Assembly (NCBI GenBank): GCA_022565395.1 | Contig: JAIUMV010000004.1 | Span: forward strand, 124,001 to 188,000 | Direction of reading: 5' to 3' | DNA from: Marinobacter sp. | GTDB lineage: Bacteria > Pseudomonadota > Gammaproteobacteria > Pseudomonadales > Oleiphilaceae | DNA: 64,000 nt | In this document: positions 51,743-59,400 of the stretch, piece by piece | Layout of the letters: each line of letters opens with the position of its first letter | Position numbering within the stretch: position 1 is the first letter of the stretch | Translations under genes and position numbers: made by a program | Notes under the pieces: model-generated | Database searches by the model: none | Told to the model about the DNA's origin: nothing | The model's input: the letters and a program-made list of their open reading frames with translations, nothing else

Positions 51743-52528
51743 ATGAATAACCGTGGCTTGGTTCATCTGGGGTTATGTTTGTGCATGGGTTTGGTGCTTG
51801 TTTGGGGCGCCACGGCCCAGGCCGAAGATGTGCTGTTGGTCACAGGTAATAATTATCCTCCGTTTGCGGATGAGAGCCTGCCCGAAGCGGGCGTGCTGAC
51901 GGCGCTGGTACGTGCCGTGTTTGAGCGCATGGGGTACCAGGCCCATATGAAACATATGCCCTGGAATCGCGCCCAGAAAATGGTTCTTGACCACGATGCG
52001 CTGGGCACCTTTCCCTATGTCCGCGATGCTGAGCGTGAACAGCGGTTCCTCTTCTCTGAACCGCTGTATATAGATACGGAGGTCTATTTTGTCCGCGCCG
52101 ACGCCGCTATCCAGTTTCAGCGCCCTGCCGACCTGCGAGGGCTGAAACTCTGCCGGCCCGTTGGCTACAGCGTGGCCTCTTTGCAGCCGGTGCTGGAAAA
52201 CAATCTGGTGGATATGTGGACAACTCAGGATCTTGAAACCTGCTTCCGTCTGTTGGAATTTGGCCGTATTCAGCTGGTGCCCATTGGCCGGAGTGTAGGG
52301 CGGGCGCAGGTGGCAGAGCAGTTTGGTGACCCTGATTACTTCCCGACCCTGGACCCCCCGATCAGCCATAACGGGTTGCACCTGATGATTGCCAAGGACT
52401 ATCCTGGCGCGGAAGCGTTGATTCGGGCTTTTAACCAACAGCTCCGTGACATGGAGGCGGACGGCACCAAGGCCGCGCTGTTTGAGCGTCACCACCACCC
52501 GCTGTCCAGCTCAGCAGAGGGTCAGTAA
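51743..52528 (+). CDS. Periplasmic substrate-binding protein, family 3
   Basis: A 261-residue protein with signal peptide (LGLCLCMGLVLVWGATAQA) and a family-3 bacterial solute-binding fold: VTGNNYPPFADESLPEAGVLTALVRAVFERMGYQ, then FSEPLYIDTEVYFVR. No permease or ATPase is adjacent, so it may be an orphan receptor or feed a distant importer. It lacks a good ribosome binding site (GGCGCG only). The 180-base gap upstream shows no clear riboswitch or promoter. It overlaps the convergent anti-sigma gene by 7 bases. Confidence 0.85.
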   Translation: MNNRGLVHLGLCLCMGLVLVWGATAQAEDVLLVTGNNYPPFADESLPEAGVLTALVRAVFERMGYQAHMKHMPWNRAQKMVLDHDALGTFPYVRDAEREQRFLFSEPLYIDTEVYFVRADAAIQFQRPADLRGLKLCRPVGYSVASLQPVLENNLVDMWTTQDLETCFRLLEFGRIQLVPIGRSVGRAQVAEQFGDPDYFPTLDPPISHNGLHLMIAKDYPGAEALIRAFNQQLRDMEADGTKAALFERHHHPLSSSAEGQ

Positions 52529-52782
52529 TCGCCCTGATTTGATCCGATGCCCTGAGTCAGAGCGCGGTGGATTTCTTCGTCCAGTCGCGCAATATAGTCC
52601 GCGGGCGCTTGCTGACTTGAGTGGGCGGCCATTAGCACGGTGCTTTGTTTCAGTTGGCCAATGAAGGTCCGGCAATGTCTGCACATCATCAGGTGCATAC
52701 GCACTGACAGCTTCCCGCCAGTGCCTAGCTCGCCGTCTATGTAGTCGCTGGCGATAACCGCCAGGTCCTTGCACATCAGCAT
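52522..52782 (-). CDS. Anti-sigma factor, zinc-finger type
   Basis: An 86-residue cytoplasmic protein of the zf-HC2 / ZAS type: MLMCKDLAVIASDYIDGELGTGG...RMHLMMCRHCRTFI contains the H-x3-C-x2-C zinc motif. No membrane segment follows, so it is a soluble anti-sigma factor likely to sense redox state through the zinc site. Its start overlaps the end of the sigma-factor gene, coupling the two. Confidence 0.85.
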   Translation of the reverse strand: MLMCKDLAVIASDYIDGELGTGGKLSVRMHLMMCRHCRTFIGQLKQSTVLMAAHSSQQAPADYIARLDEEIHRALTQGIGSNQGDY

Positions 52783-53396
52783 TCGCCTGTCTCCTGAAAG
52801 CCCTCAACCATCAAGAAAATACGCTGGCGCGCGCGGTGCAGCAAGACACGGAGGTTGGCGGCGCTGACATCCAGCAGGTTACAGACATCCTCTGCCCGGT
52901 GCTGATGAGCTTCATACAGCATCAATGCTGAGCGCTGGTGTTCTGGCAACTGCCCCAGGTGCTTGTCCAGGCAGTCACTTAGTACGTTGTTTTCCAACAG
53001 CGCCTGGGCAGAGTCGCTGGACCTGGCGCTGGGTGGTACTGACCAGCGGCGATTGTCACCAAAGCGTTCAGCCAGCGCTGGGTCCAGAGGGTCATCCGTA
53101 TCCAGTGCCACTTCACGGTGCCGGTCACGAATGCGATTCTTGGCGCGATTGGCCACGATCTGATGCAACCAGGTTTTCAGGCTGGCACGGCCCTCAAAAG
53201 TCTGAATGGCGCTGATCACCGTAAGCCAGGTGTCCTGTACCATGTCTTCAGCGCTGGCCGGGTCCAGGTAGAACCGGGCAACAGCCAACATGCCTGGCGT
53301 GTAAAGCCTGACGGCTTCACGATAGGCTGCCGCATCCCCCTGCTGCAGGCGGCTGACCAAGTCATCTTCAGGGGCGTCCAGCGTATCTGGCCTCAT
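52776..53396 (-). CDS. ECF-family RNA polymerase sigma factor
   Basis: A 206-residue sigma-70 family ECF factor. Region 2: PASAEDMVQDTWLTVISAIQTFEGRASLKTWLHQIVANRAKNRIRDRHRE. Region 4: LDKHLGQLPEHQRSALMLYEAHQHRAEDVCNLLDVSAANLRVLLHRARQRI. Cotranscribed with the anti-sigma factor at 52522. It is divergent from the TVP38-oxidoreductase fusion gene, a candidate target; two TGTAAC elements occur in the shared gap. Confidence 0.92.
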   Translation of the reverse strand: MRPDTLDAPEDDLVSRLQQGDAAAYREAVRLYTPGMLAVARFYLDPASAEDMVQDTWLTVISAIQTFEGRASLKTWLHQIVANRAKNRIRDRHREVALDTDDPLDPALAERFGDNRRWSVPPSARSSDSAQALLENNVLSDCLDKHLGQLPEHQRSALMLYEAHQHRAEDVCNLLDVSAANLRVLLHRARQRIFLMVEGFQETGEC

Positions 53397-53479
53397 GGCA
53401 GGGTCCTTATTGTGCAGTCTATAGTCGGTTTAAAGGGTAGCCAGTGAGTGACGGGAATGCGAAAAAAGTTCCCATAGGC

Positions 53480-53512
53480 TGTAACACTCTCGGTACTTCA
53501 GGGTCTTGTAAC
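53480..53512 (+). promoter_or_regulatory. Candidate ECF promoter elements
   Basis: TGTAAC occurs twice (53480-53485 and 53507-53512), 36-68 bases before the fusion gene start. TGTAAC-like -35 boxes are used by several ECF sigma factors. A matching -10 cannot be assigned with confidence. Confidence 0.3.
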
Positions 53513-53547
53513 TACATTTACATTAAATCATTGCGCAGGAGCGCTTC

Positions 53548-55743
53548 ATGAATAAGAAAAAACTCGTGATTGCCGGCGTTATCCTGGCCGTTCTGGCCCT
53601 GGTGGTCGCCTTTGACGGCCACACCCTGCTCACCCTGGATAACCTGCAACAACATCAGGTCAGCCTGAGCCAATGGATTGGTGACAACCTGCTGGTTGCT
53701 TTGCTGGGCTTTATTGCTATTTACGTTGTGGTCACCGCTCTGTCCCTGCCGGGTGCCGCCATCATGACCCTGGCGGGCGGGGCTTTCTTTGGCAACCTGT
53801 ACGGGTTGCTGGCGGCGTCCATCGCATCCACCGTCGGTGCAACGCTGGCTTTTCTGGCGGCCCGCTTTCTGTTCCGTGACAGCCTGCGCGCCCGCTACAA
53901 AGACACTGTTGCCCGCATGGACAAGGGTATCGAGAAGGACGGCGCCTTCTATCTGGCGACTTTGCGCCTGGTGCCCCTGTTTCCTTTCTTTATGATCAAC
54001 CTGGCCATGGGGCTGACGGGCATGAAGGTGCGCACCTATATGCTGGTGAGCTGGCTGGCCATGCTGCCCGGTACCTTTGTTTTTGTAAACGCGGGTACCC
54101 AGCTGGCCCGTATCGAGTCCATGGGGGATATTGTTTCCGCCAATCTGCTGTTGGCTTTTGTGCTGCTGGGACTGTTCCCGTTGATTGCCAAGTTCGTTAT
54201 TGGCGTGATCCAGCGCCGCCGGGCCTATCGTGGTTTTACCAAGCCTGACCGTTTCGATTACAACCTGCTGGTGATCGGCGGCGGCGCGGCAGGCCTGGTG
54301 TCGGCTTACATTGCAGCGGCGGTGAAAGCCAAGGTAGCGCTGATTGAAAAGCACAAGATGGGGGGCGACTGCCTGAATACCGGCTGCGTGCCGTCCAAGG
54401 CCCTGATCCAGAGCGCCAAGGTGGCGGACAGCATGCGCCACGCTGACCGCTATGGCCTGGAGAGTGTGCCGGTGAAGCCGTCCATGCGTACGCTGATGAA
54501 CCGGGTGCACAAGATCATTGCCGAGGTGGAACCCCATGACTCTCCCGAGCGCTATCAAAAACTGGGGGTGGACTGCATCTCTGGTGAGGCCCGCTTCGTA
54601 TCCCCCTGGGAACTGGAGGTGCAGCACAGCGATGGGCGCACGGAGCGCCTGACCGCCCGCAGCATCATTATTGCCAGTGGTGGCCGCCCGGCCGTACCGC
54701 CTATTCCCGGTTGGGCGGCGATGCAGCCCCTGACCTCAGACACCCTCTGGCGTCTGGAGCATGAGCCCAAACGGCTGCTGGTATTGGGCGGCGGGCCTAT
54801 CGGCTGCGAGCTGAGCCAGGCCTTTGCACGCCTGGGAGTTGAAGTGACGCAGGTAGAGCGGGGCGAGCGCCTGTTGCCCCGTGAGGATGCGGATGTGTCA
54901 GAAGCGGTACTGCGACAGTTCCGTAAAGATGGCATCCACGTGCTGCTGGATCATCGGGCGATGGAATTTACCCGGGACGGCGAGGAAAAAGTGGCTTGGT
55001 GTGAACATAAGGGCCAGCGGGTGCGGATCCCCTTTGATGATGTGCTGGTGGCGGTGGGCCGCAGTGCCAATACTGACACCCTGAATCTGGCGGCCCTGAA
55101 CCTGCAGCCAGAACGTAACGGCACCGTGCCGGTGGATGAGTACCTGAGTGTGGGCGGCTTCCCCAATATCTATGCCTGCGGGGATGTGGCCGGACCTTAC
55201 CAGTTCACCCACGCCGCCGCGCATCAGGCCTGGTATGCCGCCGTGAATGGTCTGTTTGGCAGTTTCAAGCGGTTCCGGGTGGACTATCGGGTTATGCCCT
55301 GGGTCACATTCACGTCCCCGGAAGTAGCCCGGGTGGGCCTGAGTGAGGCGGAAGCCGAGGCGCAGGGAGTGGCTGTAGCGGTAACCCGTTATGACCTGGG
55401 GGATTTGGACCGGGCTATCGCTGAGAGTCGGGCCGGAGGCTTTATCAAGGTGCTGACGGCGCCGGGCAAGGACAAGATACTCGGTGCTACGGTGGTGGGC
55501 CCTCAGGCCGGTGAAATCCTGGCAGAGTTCACCCTGGCCATGAAGCATGGGCTGGGCCTGAACAAGATTCTGGGCACCATTCACCCCTACCCGACCTGGA
55601 ACGAGGCAGCTAAGTACGCGGCGGGGGAATGGAAACGGGCCAACGCACCGCAGGGTATTTTGCGGTTACTGGAAAAGCTGCACCGTATTCGCCGGGGGCG
55701 AGGGGGTGCTGGCGGAGGTGTTGCGGTGGCGAAAAATCGCTAG
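53548..55743 (+). CDS. TVP38/TMEM64 membrane domain fused to FAD disulfide oxidoreductase
   Basis: A 731-residue fusion; start after GCAGGAGCGCTTC. Residues 1-230: a TVP38/TMEM64 (SNARE-associated, DedA-like) membrane domain with IYVVVTALSLPGAAIMTLAGGAFFGNLYG. Residues about 235-720: a class I pyridine-nucleotide disulfide oxidoreductase with FAD motif VIGGGAAGLVSAYIAA, redox-active GGDCLNTGCVPSK, NAD(P)H motif LVLGGGPIGCELSQAF and the C-terminal dimer region with His-x-x-x-x-Glu (HPYPTWNE). It lacks the N-terminal and C-terminal Cys pairs of mercuric reductase. The substrate is unknown; the joint with a membrane domain suggests electron transfer to or from the membrane. Confidence 0.92.
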   Translation: MNKKKLVIAGVILAVLALVVAFDGHTLLTLDNLQQHQVSLSQWIGDNLLVALLGFIAIYVVVTALSLPGAAIMTLAGGAFFGNLYGLLAASIASTVGATLAFLAARFLFRDSLRARYKDTVARMDKGIEKDGAFYLATLRLVPLFPFFMINLAMGLTGMKVRTYMLVSWLAMLPGTFVFVNAGTQLARIESMGDIVSANLLLAFVLLGLFPLIAKFVIGVIQRRRAYRGFTKPDRFDYNLLVIGGGAAGLVSAYIAAAVKAKVALIEKHKMGGDCLNTGCVPSKALIQSAKVADSMRHADRYGLESVPVKPSMRTLMNRVHKIIAEVEPHDSPERYQKLGVDCISGEARFVSPWELEVQHSDGRTERLTARSIIIASGGRPAVPPIPGWAAMQPLTSDTLWRLEHEPKRLLVLGGGPIGCELSQAFARLGVEVTQVERGERLLPREDADVSEAVLRQFRKDGIHVLLDHRAMEFTRDGEEKVAWCEHKGQRVRIPFDDVLVAVGRSANTDTLNLAALNLQPERNGTVPVDEYLSVGGFPNIYACGDVAGPYQFTHAAAHQAWYAAVNGLFGSFKRFRVDYRVMPWVTFTSPEVARVGLSEAEAEAQGVAVAVTRYDLGDLDRAIAESRAGGFIKVLTAPGKDKILGATVVGPQAGEILAEFTLAMKHGLGLNKILGTIHPYPTWNEAAKYAAGEWKRANAPQGILRLLEKLHRIRRGRGGAGGGVAVAKNR

Positions 55744-55780
55744 TTAATAAGTTGAACCGCCCCATTAGTTTCGGTGGTGA

Positions 55781-55880
55781 GTGAGGGGGCCGGCTGCCCG
55801 GGACCGTCCGCAGCATGGATGCTGCGGTCGAGCCTACAGGGATGTATTTACGGCGTGTCCCGGGCAGCCGGCCCCCTCAC
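55781..55880. repeat. 100-bp nested palindromic element
   Basis: Perfect 24-bp arms (55781-55804 GTGAGGGGGCCGGCTGCCCG.. and 55857-55880) enclose 52 bases, inside which CCGCAGCAT-GG-ATGCTGCGG (55808-55827) forms a second hairpin, followed by GAGCCTACAGGGATGTATTT. It lies between the fusion gene and the radical SAM gene. The structure is that of an intergenic REP/MITE-like element and could act as a terminator or RNA-stability element. Confidence 0.85.
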
Positions 55881-55927
55881 TTGCCCGGACACTGTTACTA
55901 AGGCTAAAACAAGATGTTGGAGAGACC

Positions 55928-56893
55928 ATGGCTGTAACCGAAACCCCCACAAAACGCCGGATACCCCTGGTGGATGTTGTGGCACCACGCCATCAGGACA
56001 GCTGGACCCATACCCGGGCCGGCGAGCCTCGTGGCTATATCGACGGTGACCAGCTCAAAGAGCTGTGGATTCACACCGGTACCGCCTGCAACCTGGCCTG
56101 CCCCTTCTGCCTGGAGGGCTCCAAGCCCGGCGACGGCCGTATTCCCGGTATGAAGCTGGCGGATGTGAAGCCTTTTATTCATGAAGCGATGGACATGGGG
56201 GTGGAGCAGTTTTCCTTCACCGGCGGTGAGCCCTTTGTGATCCGCGACTTTATCAACATCCTCGATTACGCCAGCCAGCACCGTCCCTGCTTCGTGCTGA
56301 CCAACGGCACCGAGCCTTTACTGAAACGCACCCACCAGCTGCTGCCCTTGAAAGGCAACCCGTACCCGATCCGCTTCCGGGTCAGCCTGGACTTTCCGGA
56401 CCCTGTCCGTCATGACAAAGATCGTGGCGAGGGCAGTTTTGCCGAAGCCCTGCAGGGCATCAAATGGCTTCATGATCATGGCTTCACGGTCACCATCGCT
56501 CGCCAAATGAGCCCGGGTGAGGATGCTGATGCCGTGCTGGCCGCCTTTCAGGCCATTTTCCGGGCGGAAGGCATTCCCGAGGATCTCGCCTTCACCGCCT
56601 TCCCGGACTTTGGAATCCCCGGCAGTGAAGACGGCAGCCCGGAAATCACCGAAACCTGTATGGAGAAATACCCCACCCGTGAGAGCCGCGCCCACTTCAT
56701 GTGCACCTCAACGCGCATGCTGGTCAAGAAGGGTGAGCAAGTGCGGGTCTACGCCTGCACCCTGGTGGATGATGACCCCGACTACGATCTGGGCGCCACC
56801 CTGCGGGAGAGTTTCGATACCCGCATCATGCTGCGTCATCACCGCTGTTTCAGTTGCTATAAGTTCGGCGCCAGTTGCAGCGCGCCGGTCTAA
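55928..56893 (+). CDS. Radical SAM protein with C-terminal Cys-rich region
   Basis: A 321-residue radical SAM enzyme. Start ATG 55928 follows GTTGGAGAGACC. The [4Fe-4S] motif is C54-x3-C58-x2-C61 (ACNLACPFC); FSFTGGEPFV is the SAM-contact GGEP. A C-terminal block VYACTLVDDD...RCFSCYKFGASCSAPV has about four Cys in a SPASM/twitch-like arrangement, suggesting an auxiliary cluster. It does not look like ArsS, QueE or MoaA. First gene of a three-gene run with a sodium symporter and a phosphoesterase-like protein. Reaction unknown. Confidence 0.85.
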   Translation: MAVTETPTKRRIPLVDVVAPRHQDSWTHTRAGEPRGYIDGDQLKELWIHTGTACNLACPFCLEGSKPGDGRIPGMKLADVKPFIHEAMDMGVEQFSFTGGEPFVIRDFINILDYASQHRPCFVLTNGTEPLLKRTHQLLPLKGNPYPIRFRVSLDFPDPVRHDKDRGEGSFAEALQGIKWLHDHGFTVTIARQMSPGEDADAVLAAFQAIFRAEGIPEDLAFTAFPDFGIPGSEDGSPEITETCMEKYPTRESRAHFMCTSTRMLVKKGEQVRVYACTLVDDDPDYDLGATLRESFDTRIMLRHHRCFSCYKFGASCSAPV

Positions 56894-56932
56894 ACACGTC
56901 GGGTTGAATCAAGCCTTGGAGACAGGTTCCCT

Positions 56933-58315
56933 ATGATCGAGTTTCACTTACCCAGTCTGGTGGCCATACTGGTGGTTACTGCAGTCGTTAGTGTCGCGCT
57001 CGCGCCCCGGGTGCGCACTGCGGACGGCTTTTATCGTGGCTGGAGCGAAGGCGGCCAGGCACCGGGGGTCTGGACCCTCACCTTCTCCCAGGTAACCACC
57101 TGGATATTTGCCCGTTCACTGTTGAATGCCGGGATACTGGGCTATTTCTTCGGCATTGCCGGTGCCCTGGCATACACGGTTTACTATGGCTCTTTCCTCA
57201 CCGGCTGGTTGATCGTGGATCAGCTGCGCTTCCGCCGTGGCTACCCCAATATCCAGACCTTCTTCGCCCAGCGCTTCGGGCGCCTGGGTGTATCGGCCTA
57301 TAACATCCTTATCTCCCTGCGCTTACTGACAGAGGTCTTTGCCAACCTGCTGGTGGTGGGCATTGTGTTTTCCGCCGCCGGGGTGCTGGCGGAAAACCTT
57401 GCGATTATGGCGGTGGCGGTTATTACCCTGTTTTACTCCATGACCGGTGGTTTGCGAGCCTCCCTGCGTACCGATGTGCTGCAGATGACGCTGCTGACCG
57501 TCCTGATGGTGGTTCTGTTCGGCGTCATGCTGATGCACCCGCTGTTTGAGGTGACGGCCCTGATGACCAGCAGCCCGGACTTACGCGGCCCCGGCTGGGT
57601 GCTGATGATAGTGGCCTTCCTGCAGGTACTCAGCTACCCCCTGCATGACCCGGTGATGATGGATCGCGGCTTTGTCTCTGACCGGGACACCACCCGCCGC
57701 AGTTTTATCCATGCCTTCTGGATATCCGCTCTGCTGATTCTCATGTTTGGACTGATGGGTGTATTTGCTGGCCTGCACCGTGAGGGGGGCAATGATTTGT
57801 TGTTCACCCTACAGCAGCTGTTGGGTGCCCCTGCCATGCTGTTGCTGGCCGCCGCTCTGGTGCTCTCTGCCGCTTCTACCATGGACTCGGTGTTTTCCAG
57901 TGTGTCCAAGCTTACGGTGGTGGATATGGGTGTAGGCGGCGGTACCCTGCACAGTGGCCGCTGGGCCATGATCGGCTTTGCCATTGCCGGGCTGGCACTG
58001 GTTTACTGGGGCACCGATGACCTCTATGCGGCAGTGGCTGTGAGCGGTACGGCCTCCCTGTTCCTGACCCCCATTATCCTGATTTCCATCTTCGCCAACC
58101 GGCAGGTAGCGCGCTGGAGTTTTGTGGTCAATTTTGTCGTAGCCATCGGTGCCGCGGCCTTCTATTTTCTCGAAAACGCCGGCTACCTGAATGTGATGGG
58201 GCCACTGACCGGCCTTGAACATACCTACAGTCACCTGCTGGTGGTCACGCTGGTTGTGCTCACTATTGGCATGGGCGCCTTCCTGCTGGGCATGGGGCCC
58301 CGCGCCGATGACTGA
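56933..58315 (+). CDS. Sodium:solute symporter (SSS family)
   Basis: A 460-residue membrane protein with about 11-13 helices, short for the family. Features: GWSEGGQAPGVWTLTFSQVTTWIFARSLLNAG in helix 1 and SAASTMDSVFSSVSKLTVVD in the region of the Na2 site (S/T in helix 8). It is the middle gene of the radical SAM operon and overlaps the next gene by 8 bases, so it likely imports or exports the substrate or product of that pathway. Confidence 0.9.
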   Translation: MIEFHLPSLVAILVVTAVVSVALAPRVRTADGFYRGWSEGGQAPGVWTLTFSQVTTWIFARSLLNAGILGYFFGIAGALAYTVYYGSFLTGWLIVDQLRFRRGYPNIQTFFAQRFGRLGVSAYNILISLRLLTEVFANLLVVGIVFSAAGVLAENLAIMAVAVITLFYSMTGGLRASLRTDVLQMTLLTVLMVVLFGVMLMHPLFEVTALMTSSPDLRGPGWVLMIVAFLQVLSYPLHDPVMMDRGFVSDRDTTRRSFIHAFWISALLILMFGLMGVFAGLHREGGNDLLFTLQQLLGAPAMLLLAAALVLSAASTMDSVFSSVSKLTVVDMGVGGGTLHSGRWAMIGFAIAGLALVYWGTDDLYAAVAVSGTASLFLTPIILISIFANRQVARWSFVVNFVVAIGAAAFYFLENAGYLNVMGPLTGLEHTYSHLLVVTLVVLTIGMGAFLLGMGPRADD

Positions 58316-59267
58316 TACAGAATCTGCCAGCCCGGGGCGCAGTTGCCCGCTACACTACCGCTACCAGCCTGAACAGTTGGTGGCCGACCCTGAGCTGCTG
58401 ACGGGCCCCGGCTTGCTGGTGGCCGGCGGGCTGTATGGCAATCCCTATGCGCTGGCGAGTCTGGAAGCGCGTTGGCAGCGGGAAAGCGGTTTTGAGCTGC
58501 TGTTTAACGGCGACTTCCACTGGTTTGATGTTGAGCCGGGTTGTTTTGCCGAGATCACTGCCAGGGTGCTGCGCCACCGCGCGCAGTTGGGCAATGTAGA
58601 ACTGGAATTGGTGGACCCGTCACCGGGCGCCGGTTGCGGCTGCGCCTACCCGGAGTCCGTCAGCAGCGGCGTAGTGGAGCGGTCAAATCTGATTATGGCC
58701 CGATTGCAGCAAACCCTGGCGGCCTGCGATCCGGAGCTGGCTCAGGGCCTGCGATCTTTGCCCCGCTGGCGTTGCCTGCAATGGCAGGACCAGCGGGTAC
58801 TGGTACTGCATGGCGACCCGGAGTCCCTGGCGGGCTGGGGGCTGTCCCGGGATGCTCTGGCCGATCCGGCACATCAGGCGCGGCTCAGGCGCTGGTTCCG
58901 GCAAACGGATGCAGACCTGATCCTGTGTACCCATACCTGTGAGCCAGCACTCTGGCAGCAGGTGCTGGACGGCAAGCTGCGCACAGTGGTGAACAACGGC
59001 GCTGCGGGCATGGGTAATTTGATGGCAGACCACCGGGGCCTGGCCACTCGCGTGGCCCTGCAGCCTGCGGAGGACGCCATTATCTCTTTGCCGCTGTCCG
59101 TGGGGGTTGTTGAACTGGTGCCGGTGAGCTTTCCTTTGCCAGCTTGGCTGGACCTGTTCGGAACTTGGTGGCCCGCCGGTAGCCCGGCAGAACTATCCTA
59201 TGCACAGCGTATACAGCAAGGAAGTCCACTGGTAGCCAACAATCTGTTGGTCTCTGCACCGGCATAA
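58308..59267 (+). CDS. Degenerate calcineurin-like phosphoesterase
   Basis: A 319-residue protein coupled to the symporter gene (8-base overlap). It resembles metallophosphoesterases: LLVAGGLYGNPYALASLEARW sits where ISDIHGN normally stands, followed by FNGDFHWFD, LVLHGDPESL, CTHTCEP (GHTH region) and VNNGAAGMGNL. The first motif has lost both the Asp and the His of D-x-H, so the metal site is altered. It may bind a phosphorylated ligand or use a changed metal site. Role in the operon unknown. Confidence 0.7.
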   Translation: MTDTESASPGRSCPLHYRYQPEQLVADPELLTGPGLLVAGGLYGNPYALASLEARWQRESGFELLFNGDFHWFDVEPGCFAEITARVLRHRAQLGNVELELVDPSPGAGCGCAYPESVSSGVVERSNLIMARLQQTLAACDPELAQGLRSLPRWRCLQWQDQRVLVLHGDPESLAGWGLSRDALADPAHQARLRRWFRQTDADLILCTHTCEPALWQQVLDGKLRTVVNNGAAGMGNLMADHRGLATRVALQPAEDAIISLPLSVGVVELVPVSFPLPAWLDLFGTWWPAGSPAELSYAQRIQQGSPLVANNLLVSAPA

Positions 59268-59302
59268 GGCGTCCACGGCTTATAGCTGGATAAGGAGCGC
59301 TT

Positions 59303-59365
59303 ATGTCAAAACGGTCAAAGCAGGCTCTTGACCCAGCCGAGGCCCCTTATTGCATAATTGCCTAA
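59303..59365 (+). CDS. Short leader-like ORF, 20 residues
   Basis: ATG 59303 is preceded by ATAAGGAGCGCTT, a consensus ribosome binding site with 6-base spacing, and the frame closes at TAA 59363-59365 after 20 codons (MSKRSKQALDP...YCIIA). It lies between the phosphoesterase-like gene and the sulfate-binding protein gene. It could be a regulatory leader peptide (one Cys codon near the end), a true micropeptide, or chance. Confidence 0.4.
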   Translation: MSKRSKQALDPAEAPYCIIA

Positions 59366-59392
59366 ATATTAATCTTTATATAACTATTTAGG
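59361..59392. promoter_or_regulatory. AT-rich inverted repeat before the sulfate operon
   Basis: CCTAAATA and TATTTAGG (8-bp arms, 16-base AT-rich spacer) lie just before the sulfate-binding protein start, overlapping its AGGA ribosome binding region. Possible regulator (CysB-type) or RNA structure site. Confidence 0.4.
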
Positions 59393-59400
59393 ATATGCAT

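Noticed and set aside
53548-55743. Mercuric reductase MerA
   Set aside because: The N-terminal heavy-metal-associated domain and the C-terminal vicinal Cys pair are absent; only the general disulfide-oxidoreductase motifs are present.
55781-55927. An N-terminal extension of the radical SAM gene back to 55781
   Set aside because: It runs through the 100-bp palindrome and lacks a ribosome binding site; ATG 55928 follows GGAGAG.
55928-56893. Arsenosugar radical SAM enzyme ArsS
   Set aside because: Neighbouring TVP38/oxidoreductase domains suggested it, but the protein lacks the C-terminal features I associate with ArsS and no arsM-like methyltransferase is nearby.
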